From NCBI GenBank assembly GCA_028023455.1, contig JAQFVV010012422.1:10198337-10262336 (forward strand): a stretch of 64,000 nt of DNA, written 5' to 3'. The first letter of the stretch is position 1; each line of letters starts with the position of its first letter. Position numbers and translations under genes: made by a program. Under the pieces are notes generated by a model. The model was given only the letters and a program-made list of their open reading frames with translations, did no database searches and had not been told where the DNA came from. Below are positions 15,501-26,617 of this stretch, one piece after another. The DNA is from Epiperipatus broadwayi (taxonomy: Eukaryota; Onychophora; Udeonychophora; Euonychophora; Peripatidae).

Positions 15501-16706
15501 TCCAAAATAATTAATTGATACATTTGATTAAGTGTGCAATCTGCGACTTTTATAGTTGATGATAAATTCTTTTCATTTTAATTTAAATGAATTTAATAAA
15601 ATAACCCACTTAAAATATATTGAAACCACTTGCCATTTTTGTAGAATATAATTATATAGGTATAATTGTTATTATATTTTGGACTACTTCAATCATCTAG
15701 TCTAGTTTTTAAATGTTTTTAATTTATTAAGAGTTAAATGTATTTGGACAATATAAATGAAGTTTGAATTTTTTTTAAAATATTTACAATCAAACTAGAT
15801 AATGACAGCAACTGAAATACTATTATCATAAACTTTCAGCAGCTTGCAGATGTATTATATAAAGTAAATCTTTTTTATTAGTTTAATTCAATCGGTTATT
15901 TTATTTCTTGACTGTGACAAACCCAATTAAAAATTAATTTTAATTATACTTTTATATCTTTACACACATGACATAAATCTTCTATATTATAAGTCTCAGT
16001 ATAGTGCAAGTATTGCATGGCTTTTTAAACAAAAGTTTCCATACAAATGTAATATGTTATTCACTTAAAGTCAGAAGTTTAATAAATATTTTTTCAAATT
16101 TATAAATATTAATTGTAAAGGGATTATTATTTTATTATATCCTAAAACAGATTGTTTTTGATATCTTCAAGGGATGCATTTTTTGGTAATCATTACTTTA
16201 AATTTATTTAATTTTTTATAACAAAAGAGTATAAATACAATACTATTAAATATTTAATACATTCAGTCTTATTAGGACTATATTGTTTTCAATTATAAAA
16301 ATGTAACTTTTAAAAATAATTAGCATTGTTTTATGTTGAATATTAGCAAAAATATCAAATTTTTTCTAGATCATCAGACAATAATAAATTCTTTCTTATG
16401 TAAAAAAGGAAAGTTCCTTTTATTTATTTTTTTTAGTTTTATAAAATATGTGCATATTGTTTCAAATCAAAGTCTAACTGTTGAAAGCATTTTGTTTTCA
16501 CTTTTCATAATTCCTAAGACTTCCCTGAAAATTATTAATATAGAAAATATAGAAAGATCTTTAAAAGAATGTTACAGTCATTGTTGATCGGAATACATAT
16601 ACAAAAATTATCTACCCTAATGACGATTACTATATCATTTGAATTATCTTCAGTAGAGGTCATTTATTATTTATATAATTGGAAGAAGGACAACTATCAT
16701 ATATTC
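12536..16706. other. Long AT-rich stretch, no gene seen
   Basis: No exon with both splice signals was recognised. A GC-richer island at about 13440-13700 reads in part on minus as protein-like (NQPANWMKITPQTEE), and a possible SINE relic is listed separately. The remainder is low-complexity AT-rich DNA with pyrimidine runs. ORFs such as 16333-16587 are lysine/phenylalanine-rich and look like chance frames. Confidence 0.4.
13560..13890 (-). repeat. Possible tRNA-derived SINE relic and direct repeat
   Basis: On minus, GTGGCTAGTGGCGTTAAAGG resembles a pol III A box and ATGGGTTCGGATTCAAG a B box, but they are only about 25 nt apart, too close for a complete tRNA-like head. A motif (CAGGTCAGGCAAAGATCTTAC and CAGATCAGGCCAAGATCTTCC, each followed by ATTG) occurs twice about 290 bp apart. 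A deleted SINE is possible; evidence is weak. Confidence 0.3.
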
Positions 16707-18738
16707 CGTTAAGATTAAATTGCTATAAAAATTACTTGTAAAACCTATTAATCAAACATATATATATGTCAAGCGTATATATATGAGTTAATGCAAAATT
16801 CTGTTGAAACAAAATGTTATTTTGTTAAAAGAAATAATAATATATTTTTCTTTTTAAATTTTGTTAAAATATGGTGTATGATTTTATTTTGAGATAAGCC
16901 TGCTTGAATTTCTAAAGGAATGTATGTTTTAATTAGTTATCCCATTCAAAGCAAATTAAAGATGGTCTTTTTTTAATTAATAGAAATTCAAAAGTTTAAA
17001 TAAAGAAATCTAGAATAAGAAATTAAAAGTTATTTTTAGAAAAAGTTATCTTGAAACAAAGGAGCGTGGGGGGCTTATGAAGATCTAAAATCATATGCAA
17101 AACAATAGAAGGGTAGCTGACAGAAAGGTATAAAAAGGAGAAGAGAACAAAGGACTGGGTTATTAGGTTATTATTATGATTGGTTATTATATTACTGGTT
17201 AGTGGGTGATTGATTGATTTTACTATGATCAGCTCTCTGATGCTTTTAGTGATTCATGCGAATTTCTGTGTCTAGATTAGTTAGATTTTACTTTTAAAAA
17301 TCTCTTTGGTCTCCTATGATTATTCATGCAGATCCTGTGCAGTGATTCTCTGAGATTTTGTTGCTAAACGCAAAAAATATTGGGCCTGAATTAGGCAGAT
17401 TTTGCCATTCAACTCATTCAGATTCTGCTCCTAAATTTATTCAACTTTTGTCCTCAAAATCACTGTTATAAGTTCCAACATGCAACAAGTTAAAAAGTAT
17501 ATTAATTTAATGGACACAATCATGTTTAGCGGTTAGGAAAACAGCTTTGCCTGCTGCCAGGGTCCTAAAACCATAAAAATGCTGTAGTATCCAACCCATA
17601 GAAACCTGAACTCTGTGCCGTGTCTGTGTGACCTTTCATTAAAAATGTGTATTTTCATTCCTTTGTCCAGACAAATATCTCTCTATGGATGTATCAAGCC
17701 ACAAACATCAAGGGAACTGGACCAAGGAACCAGGAAGGTAACCGTATCTCTCCTCATGAACTATTTATACTTGACCTTTTGATAAATACCTTTCTTAACT
17801 GTTTTATTTAGTTATATATATATATATAATGTAACTGTTTTTTTGATTATACTAATATTAGAGGTATATTTAAATTTTGTGTGATCGTCTATTTATATTT
17901 AACCTTTTTTTTCTTTGCTATTCCTCATTGCTAAAATGTTATGTTTCTTATTTCATTGCAGTGTAAGTTAAAAGTTAATTTTCATTTAAAAAGATCTTTC
18001 CAATTCAACTTCTGTCTGTAAATTAAATATTAGTAAGTTTCCTTTGTTTGCCAACTTTATCTCCTCAATAATGCCTTTTGTCCACCTTTAGCCCCATACG
18101 TATATCTTATTTAGTTATACATGTCTTAAATATTTAAAATTGTTTTAAAACACAAAGCAATTAGAAAATGCTTTGTGAAAGATTTTTTTATTGTGCTTTA
18201 TCAAGGGAATTCAAGTTAATAATTTTATTGAAGTTGGGAAAAATAGACTTAGACTGCAAAATCTTATATGATTACTATCCGCTTTTATTGTCTAGTTTTT
18301 TATCATAAATCAGTCGAGGAATAATGGAGGTAATTAAAACATTCCTAATATTTTAAAATGTCATTTATTAAAATATATTATTTAATCTAACAGCTTAAGT
18401 TTTCTAATTTTATTTCAATCCTTTATTTTACTTTTCCAATGATCCAGGCACACACAAACACTTATTTCATATTACATTTTTTATGCACATTTAACTTCAT
18501 TAGTTCCATAAGTATTCTTGTCCATTGTCTCTCCCTGATGCTAAGCTTTGGGCTGGGTGAGAAAATAATTTATGCATGTCTCAGATAATGTTGTTGGTTC
18601 GTAATTAGACTCGATAATAGGTGAAGAGGGCAGAGGTCATAGTATTTTTGATTTAATATCTCGCATATGGGTGGCCTCAAGGTACTTTCGCCTAGTATTC
18701 AAACTGAGTTAAACCAACATATATTATCTGACCGCACA
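16707..18738 (+). repeat. L2 5' LTR (uninterrupted copy)
   Basis: Matches 22971-24070 joined to 28247-29168 along its whole length with few differences. It starts CGTTAAGATT (TG decayed to CG) and ends CCGCACA. At 17811-17831 it holds the (TA)n site that is occupied by the palindrome in the other LTR, giving an empty-site reference. Confidence 0.85.
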
Positions 18739-19175
18739 GTAAAAATTTTTCCCCCGGATTTGGACGCCCATCCACGAGGCGATTCGAGATTCCCACACTC
18801 TGCAATGCCCTATATAGCATTTGCTATGTATGTATAATGTTTTTTCCTTTCTTCTGTTTTAAATAATAATATATATGTAGAATTTTTTCCCAGATTTGTA
18901 CGCATATATATAATGTTTTTTCAATAACATGAAATAATAGATATATGTAAAAAAAATTTTTCCGAGTTTGTCAACGTTGGACGAATGTCATTTTTTTAAA
19001 AAAAAAATTAGTACCCTGAGAAGTTTGTTTTAGTCTAATATATTTATATAAAAATATATGTATAATTTTTCTGAGTTTGTTTTCTAACATGAGCCAAATT
19101 TTATTTTTAAGATTAATTAAAAAGTTAAATGTGTCATAAGGTAAAATTTTATTTCCCGAGTTTTAAATTGATAGA
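18739..19175 (+). repeat. Degenerate AATTTTTCCCGAGTTTG repeat array
   Basis: The pattern ATATATGTA-AATTTTTCC(C)-GAGTTTGT recurs about five times (near 18743, 18876, 18940, 19055 and 19140) at spacings of roughly 65-130 bp. Copies are diverged but keep the T-run then CC-GAGTTTG order. Confidence 0.55.
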
Positions 19176-19947
19176 ATGAAGATTTTATATTTAAAAAGTT
19201 AACACTCCTTTAGTTTTTTTTTGTGATTATATAATGAGATTTCAGAGTTATAGCAAAATTCTTTTTTCCTAATGAGTAGAGTTTTGTCATGGCCAGTCAC
19301 CATATTGTTTTTTGTCATATAAAGTATATAGCTTCGATGCAGTGGAAGTGTCAAATACATACCCACCCACCCTTAAAATAGCTTTCGTACTTTATGTTAT
19401 TTTAGTATTGCTTAAACATGAGCAATTTTGATATAATGTTTTTCGAAATATAGCATATATACTGTAGTTTTAATATTTTAGTAAAAGGTACAAATAGATA
19501 ATAGATTTTTTTTTCATTTATTATAAAATTTTTGTATAGATCTAATAGTTTGATAACAATTTTTTTTTCCGTTAGTAGAAATTTTTTGTGAGATCAATAA
19601 GTTTGATAATTTAATTGACACATGTCAATGTACGGTGTCAGCAAATATTTTTCACTTTCTCTGCATTTTGTTTCTTTAATATAATGAATAATTATAATCA
19701 TGCAAAAAAAAATTTTCACTTTTAAATATTTTGCGGTTACGTTTCCTCACAAATATATAAATATAAGTTTTGTTTTAATAATATCAAACTTAATTTTCAA
19801 CTTGTGAAATAGTAAATGTGTTATACTATATTCATTTTTTTTTAATGAAACATATATAAAATGTGTTTCATATAACTTATATGTCAGCCACCTTTAGTTA
19901 AGATTTTTTTTTTCTCAGTTCGGATTATGCTATTGGAATCATTTATT

Positions 19948-20053
19948 GAGTAACCATTAGGTGAAGACCCTTTGAGTAACTGTTAGGTGAAGCGTTTTTT
20001 TTAGTAACCATTTTTGGTGAAGACTCCCTTAGTAACCGTTAGGTGAAGACCTC
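19948..20053 (+). repeat. Minisatellite, GAGTAACCATTAGGTGAAGACC units
   Basis: Four successive copies of (G/T)AGTAACC(A/G)TTAGGTGAAG, with 26-38 bp spacing, each followed by a short T-rich linker. The AGGTGAAGACCC core occurs in the same sense in the leader of L1 (minus strand, 3481-3639). Confidence 0.85.
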
Positions 20054-20438
20054 TTACATTTTAGAGTTCTGGATTGCTGAGTATCCTGAAATAATAGGTG
20101 TATGTCTGCAATCATTGTTTCCTTGTTATATTTGCGACCAGCGTTTACTAGCCTGAAATAATAGGAGTATGGGGTCTGCAATATGACGAATCTTTCTAAT
20201 AAAATCATGTACATGATAATAAAAGAAATATTTATATAGGTATATCTGTTTGTATATTTATATGTAGTCATATATGTGCTTATTTAATGATGTACATATT
20301 CATATATATGGGTGTATATGGTATACATTTCATTTATAGTTCAGTGAAACCCGTTTTTATATAAATGTTTTTTAACAGTTTTTGATCTCAATGCGTTATC
20401 TGTAAAATTGCTTGATAATTGTATAACTATTTCAGGTT

Positions 20439-20620
20439 GTGACCAAAATGGTATTTGGTTTCGATCCCAGGTTCATAATTTGGAGTAGCAGTTATCATGG
20501 AATTTTACCCTTATTTTAATTTTTATTTTTTTTATTTTTATTGTTTTGTTAATTGTACTTTGGTTGTTTGAATTTATATTTTCTTGTCATGACCAAAATG
20601 GTAGCTGGTTTCGAACCCAG
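20439..20620 (+). repeat. Paired GACCAAAATGGTA...GGTTTCGA motif
   Basis: TGACCAAAATGGTA followed by GGTTTCGATCCCAGGT or GGTTTCGAACCCAGGT occurs at 20439-20470 and 20588-20619. The second part resembles a pol III B box with an extra T. These could be tails of SINE-like pieces or a duplicated leader motif. Confidence 0.5.
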
Positions 20621-21037
20621 GTCATACATATTACCTTACTTAAAGTTATACGTCCAAGTTACAATTTTAAAAAATCATTTAAAATAGCATTTACTTATTC
20701 GTGCAGAGATTTGTTTTTCGTTTACCAGAATCATATTAGGAAAATTTTTTTTTTTGAAAGTGAAGTGAAACTCAAATAAATTTTTAATTGCATTAAACTC
20801 TATAAATCTTTACCAATGTGTGATTGGATAATTATCCATAAAATGTATATTTGATATGGCCATTGCCTTGTCTACTGATACCCTCATCAAATAAATTTAT
20901 CGGCAAGTGCAATCTCTCATATCGGATTACAAATAAACCAAAACATAGCATAGTAGATGATCAAAAATAGCAATGTATGCTTAGTGAGCCAAAATAAGTT
21001 AAACATGACTTATGTATATTTTGCTCACATATTCCTT

Positions 21038-21040
<3 letters not shown>

Positions 21041-21121
<81 letters not shown>
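21041..21121. repeat. (TA)n microsatellite, about 80 bp
   Basis: Uninterrupted alternating AT within the L2 leader; Tyr-Ile ORFs over it are artefacts. Confidence 0.98.
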
Positions 21122-21123
<2 letters not shown>

Positions 21124-21666
21124 TTGTATTAATGTAAATGCATTTTTTAGTTGTTTTAGGTGTCAGAGAAAGCCAGGTCAAGCTGTAAGTGTATTATTTT
21201 TAATTATATTGTGACAACATAGCAGTGATATTAGTAATGAAATTTAAAAAAATAAAGTGAGGAGAATCATATATATAGTATAAATATTAAAAACAGACAC
21301 AGACAGGGCAAGATTTTTTTTTCATGTACAAACTGATACATTTTGGCATTTGTTTAAGATAGGACCTTGTGAGGTGGGCAAAGTTGGATTTCTAAATACA
21401 TATAAAAGTAAAAGAGATAGTTATAGAGAATAAAAATTATAGTATTAATTTATTTTACAAAGAAATAAAAGTTTGTTAACAAGTATAAGAATATACAAAA
21501 GTATATAGCAGCTAGACACTCATACTAAAAAAATATCTTGATTATTTTATTTTTTTCTTGTTGTCTCTAGGTTAGTAGAGATAGTTACAATCGTTTATAA
21601 AAGACTAAAAATTCATAGAAATAAGGTGTTATTGTTGAATAACAAAGTAGCTAATATTAGGCAAAA

Positions 21667-21936
21667 ATGGAGGAACAGAATAGAGGTGAAGATCATGACA
21701 GTGAGGAGGTAGTACTCAACCTTCCCAAGATATCAACATGTATTCATAGTGGACAAGAGTATAATTTGGAAGCTCTCATCAAAGAAATGAGAGAGGAAAG
21801 AAAAATGATGATGACCATGCTCCAAGAATTCATGGGAATTATGGGACAAAGATTAAACCATTTGGAGGAAAATATGGAACTCCATCAAAAACAGACAAGT
21901 AGGACAAAAGTATTACCAGATGATGATCTCAGGTAA
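21667..21936 (+). pseudogene. gag: gag N-terminal fragment of L2
   Basis: The ATG ORF of 89 codons starts MEEQNRGEDHDSEE, then has LEALIKEMREERKMMMTML and a coiled-coil-like LNHLEENMELHQKQ. Composition is acidic then heptad-like, fitting the N-terminal part of a gypsy-type Gag. The EMREERK helix is close to EMREDRK in the L1 gag relic. The frame stops at 21936, and the downstream sequence to 22290 reads only in broken frames, so capsid and nucleocapsid domains are lost. It is the longest clean coding stretch of this element. No ribosome-binding context applies, as this is a eukaryote. Confidence 0.65.
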
Positions 21937-22336
21937 AGTGGCAAGATCAACAAGAACAAGATGATACTCAGGTTAAATCATTGATTGATGATGATTTGTA
22001 AGGATATTCCCACTTGGACTTGTCAATCAAACATGAAATGCAAAGTGGAGAAGAAAATTGCTGATAATAGAGGATAACAAGAGCACAAAGACTCTTCAGA
22101 CTTCGAATTTGGTAAGTAAAACTGAAAATATGGGACAATACATTAATAATAAAATGAATGACTTGACTGGATTTATTCCAATACATTTGCAGTATGGTAG
22201 AGCATGTCCTCAGGTATTCTAAACCAAAATATTAGTAGAAGAGGAGAAAATAGACCAACTAGAAAACCAAAAGATAGCGAGATTAAAAAGGGCGGTGCTG
22301 CATAAGAAGAGAAAATGAAACCGGAAATGTCAATGT

Positions 22337-22489
22337 AGGAAAGGGGAGCAAGTGTGGCTGAGAGACCTTAGGCCAAGTAGTACAGTGTGGAGAGAAGTCA
22401 AAAAGTTTTTTCCGATATATAAAGGACCACATGTGTTAAAAAAGAAGTGTGGAGGAAGTGCTTTTTTTGGAAAGATAATCACAGCCTAA
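22337..22489 (+). pseudogene. pol: Integrase C-terminal fragment of L2 (pol relic)
   Basis: Fifty open codons then TAA. The peptide begins RKGEQVWLRDLRP and continues VKKFFPIYKGPHVLKK, the G-x-x-V-x-L-R...F-x-P-x-Y-x-G-P-x-V-x-x pattern of the C-terminal (GPY/F-like) domain of Ty3/gypsy integrases, which helps bind target DNA or chromatin. A stop lies just upstream (near 22316), and the core DDE domain is absent. Its position 400 bp after the gag fragment shows that almost all of pol was deleted. The end of the frame lies about 480 bp before the 3' LTR. Confidence 0.7.
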
Positions 22490-22819
22490 AAAGAGAGTAT
22501 AATGTTAGAAACTAAAACTTAAAACTTTGCATACCACTGGAACGTGGAAAATATGGAAATTAAAAAAATATATAGATACCTTGTTAGACTAGAAACAATA
22601 CAGACCTGACCCTAGTTATATGATAAAGAAAAGAAAGATTGTTAGTTAGTTAATAAATAAATTAAATATTACAGCAAATAAAGAGTAGGCTTGAACTCAC
22701 CTGGCACAAATTTTTATCTCTGACCTGAAGCAACTGCATTTTTTTAAACATTTTTTCTCACTAACTATTGGGAAATGAAGCAATGGATCCAGAAATCCAA
22801 TCCATGCTTCACAGCCTCC

Positions 22820-22859
22820 TATAAACTTAATCAATATTGTAGACAAATTAAGTTTATAG
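22820..22859. repeat. Short inverted repeat before L2 3' LTR
   Basis: TATAAACTTAAT and ATTAAGTTTATA pair with a 16 nt loop. It could be a hairpin near the 3' end of the internal region; no function is claimed. Confidence 0.6.
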
Positions 22860-25711
22860 CCCAGTATCAGCAGGATTTTGCATTAAAGCTAAAATTAATT
22901 CGTTCATTTTGTTTACTTAACGGTGTTTAAATTTGAATTTGCATTTAAATATTTCTTTTTAAATAAATTCTGTTAAGATTAAATTGCTATAAAAATTACT
23001 TGTAAAACCTATTAATCAAACATATATATATGTCAAGCGTATATATATGAGTTAATGCAAAATTCTGTTGAAATAAAATGTTATTTTGTTAAAAGAAATA
23101 ATAATATATTTTTCTTTTTAAATTTTGTTAAAATATGGCGTATGATTTTATTTTGAGATAAGCCTGCTTGCATTTTCTAAATGAATGTATGTTTTAATTA
23201 GTTATTCCATTCAAGGCAAATTAAGAATGGCCTTTTTTTTTTAATTAATAGAAATTCAAAAGTTTAAATAAAGAAATCTAGAATAAGAAATTAAAAGTTA
23301 TTTTTAGAAAAAGTTACCTTGAAACAAAAGAGTGAGGGGGGCTTATCAAGATCTAAAATCATATGCAAAATAATAGAAGGGTAGCTGACAGAAAGGTATA
23401 AAAAGGAGAAGAGAACAAAAGACTGGGTTATTAGGTTATTATTATGATTGGTTATTATATTACTGGTTAGTGGGTGATTGATTGATTTTTACTATGATCA
23501 GCTCTCTGATGCTTTTAGTGATTCATACGGATTCCTGTATCTAGATTAGTGAGATTTTACTTTTAAAAAATTTCTCTGGTCTCCTATGATTATTCATGCA
23601 GATCCTGTGCAGTGATTCTCTGAGATTTTGTTGCTAAATGCAGAAAATATTGTGCCTGAATTAGGCAGATTTTGCCGTTCAACTCATTCAGATTCTGCAC
23701 CTAAATTTATTCAACTTTTGTCCTCGAAATCACTGTTATAAGTTCCAACATGTGACAAGTTAAAAAATATATTAATTTTATGGACATGATCATGTTTGGT
23801 GGTTAGGCAAACAGCTTTGCCTGCTGCCGGGGTCCTAAAACTATCCATAGAAACCTGAACTCTCTACCATGCCTGTGTGATCTTTCATTAAAAATACTGT
23901 GTAATTCCATTCCTTTGTCCAGTCAAATATTTCTCTACAGATGTATCAAGCCACAAACATCGAGGGAACTGGACCAAGGAACCAGGATTGTAACTGTATC
24001 TCTCCTCATGAACTATTTATACTTTACCTTTTGATAAATACCTTTCTTAACTGTTTTATTTAGTTATATATTATAACAATCTGGGGAGAATAGAGTCTTA
24101 ACATATCTACACTACAGGGCGCCACTAGGCATTTGAACCTAGAAAATTTATAAAGTAGGCAGATACATAAGTTTTAGAAAAAAATTTTTTTATTTTATAT
24201 ATTATGATTCTGACCATTAGCCCATTGTCACTAGCTCAGCAGAGATTTATATTTTATAATAAATTCTTATCCAAGAATATTTTTAAAAAAGAATAAAATA
24301 AGCCACTTCCAGTAATTAACACACAAACATTTATTTATGCACATATATATAAAATTTAGCATTATTATTTTAGTATGTTTTACATTTTAAAATTTAACTT
24401 ACATTCTTAACTTTGATTTTAGATTTTAATTTACATTTTAATTTTTATAAGTTCATACAGATAGATTTATGAAAGTTTGTTTTATAAATGTTGAGTATAG
24501 ATGGGTTACATAGATTACACAGTTAAAAACATTTCAAAATAAACATAAACGATCAAAATATAAAATCATTGATGGAAATGCCTAGGGAAATTTATAAGAA
24601 ACCCAATGGCATTCATCATAAGATGCTGCATTGACACCAATAACTTAAAAGACATCCGAATAAATACATTTTAGATACTCACTGTAAGGTATCATTATTT
24701 ACCCAATGTCTATATATTTTGATCAAATATGAAAAACAAAAACATAATTAACCGATAATGAATCCATGCAAGTGTCTATACCCAACTTAAATTTAATGCA
24801 TTTTTATTTAGAGTGTAGAGTATGAATAGACTAGAAAGATTTGCATTTGAAAACAAAATATTCTATCGTTATTTAACCTTAGGCCAAAAGCTCGTAGCTA
24901 AACCAACTTCAATCCATCTGATATATCGATGTATTCAATGTAATACGAATACAACAACACAAAATACTATACTGTCAGGGATGTACATCTGAGCAGCAGG
25001 GTTAAGAGAAGAAATTGACTCTCATCCAGATAGGAATACTACATCTATCTGACGAGAAGAGCAATAAAAAAAACTCCATAGGAAAGGACTGCGGTCATTT
25101 TTGCTGACTTACAATCGCATTCCATAGGAAAAAGGGATTGTGCGGTGTATAATTCGATTCTGCTCATAGTGAACCTTATACTACATCTACTAATTACACC
25201 AATATATCCAATCCATTGACCTAATTCAACTATGAAACGAATAACCTAAGATTACCCTCCCCTAATAAAAGTTTACAAATCTATATAGCCATTCACGCCC
25301 AACTTAAGTTTAACATTTATATAATTTAGTTTAACGAAAAACAAAAATTATAAATAAAACTTAAAAGAACAAAAAATAAATGGAAATGATTTAAAAAAAA
25401 GAAATACATCAAATTAAATTACTTATTAATAAATTAAGTTGGTCAGATAGGATTCTATTTCTATAAATTAAATACTGGGAAAGTTTATATTTTAGAGTTC
25501 TTAGTGTTTTCAAATTAATATTCATTTAAGTTCATAACGTGCTTAAGGTTTTAGAAATGTTCATTTGTTATATACTTCTTACTGTTTTAGAAAAGTTCAT
25601 CCTTTACAATTGCTTGCCATTTGGAATTCAGCGTTAAATCCCCTGATGATCCTGTGGTCCTCAATATAAGAAAAGCGATGTTTCATTTTCCTTTTTTTTA
25701 TAACAACTGAA

Positions 25712-25738
25712 GGAATTGAAAGTGCATCTTTCAATCCC
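25712..25738. repeat. Conserved internal hairpin, left arm
   Basis: GGAATTGAAAGTGCATC...TTTCAATCCC folds on itself. The same hairpin is at 26591-26617, 30441-30471 and 49212-49238, so it is preserved across family copies while flanks drift. Confidence 0.8.
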
Positions 25739-26590
25739 TTCACCTCCAACTCTCTGACTTAACACATCTCTGTCTTCTCTTAAATTTTCTTTACTCAACT
25801 CCCTTTTTCTTTTATATGTAACTTTCGGATCCAATGGACATTACGTCATCGATGATCCTTCCATTGAGGTCTGATTTCCTGATGGATTTCTTTCATTGGC
25901 TATTGGTTTCTATTGTTTTCCTATCTGACCATTGCTTATACATTTAAATGCCCAATGGTTAGTTCACTTGGACTAATTAAAATAATCATTTCCATTTTTC
26001 AATAACATTAATTAATTTGTTTTGTACAAACTTAAATATATTTTTATCTTTAAATCTTTACTGAAAATTTAGTTTTAAAATACTTTTTCTTTAATAAAGT
26101 TTTCGTTTAATAATTTTTTACATCTGTGCGATTTTATATTTATGAGTTTAAGACAAAATTAAATTAATTCTGTCTTAAACTCATAAATATAAAATCGCAC
26201 AGATGAAAAAAATTATTAAACGAAAACTTTATTAAAGAAAAAGTATTTTAAAACTAAATTTTCAGTAAAGATTTAAAGATAAAAATATATCTAAGTTTGT
26301 ACAAAACAAATTAATTAATGTTATTGAAAAATGGAAATGATTATTTTAATTAGTCCAAGTGAACTAGCCCTTGGGCATTTAAATGTATAAGCAATGGTCA
26401 GATAGGAAAACAATAGAAACTAATAGCCAATGAAAGAAATCCATCGGGAAATTGGACCTCAACGGAAGGATCATCATCGATGACGTAATGTCCATTGGAT
26501 CTGAAAGTTACATATAAAAGAAAAAGGGAGTTGAGTAAAGAAAATTTAAGAGAAGATGGAGATGTGTTAAGTCAGAGAGTTGGAGGTGAA

Positions 26591-26617
26591 GGGATTGAAA
26601 GATGCACTTTCAATTCC
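26591..26617. repeat. Conserved internal hairpin, right arm
   Basis: Mirror of 25712-25738: GGGATTGAAAGATGCACTTT then CAATTCC. Confidence 0.8.

Larger units (their letters stand above)
18739..21666 (+). other. L2 leader between 5' LTR and gag
   Basis: About 2.9 kb without a gene. The first 430 bp carries a degenerate repeated motif (separate entry), followed by a minisatellite at 19948-20053, a repeated phrase CCTGAAATAATAGG at 20085 and 20152, a paired motif at 20439/20586 and a (TA)n tract at 21041-21121. The length and repeat content suggest a packaging or structural leader, by inference only. Confidence 0.5.
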
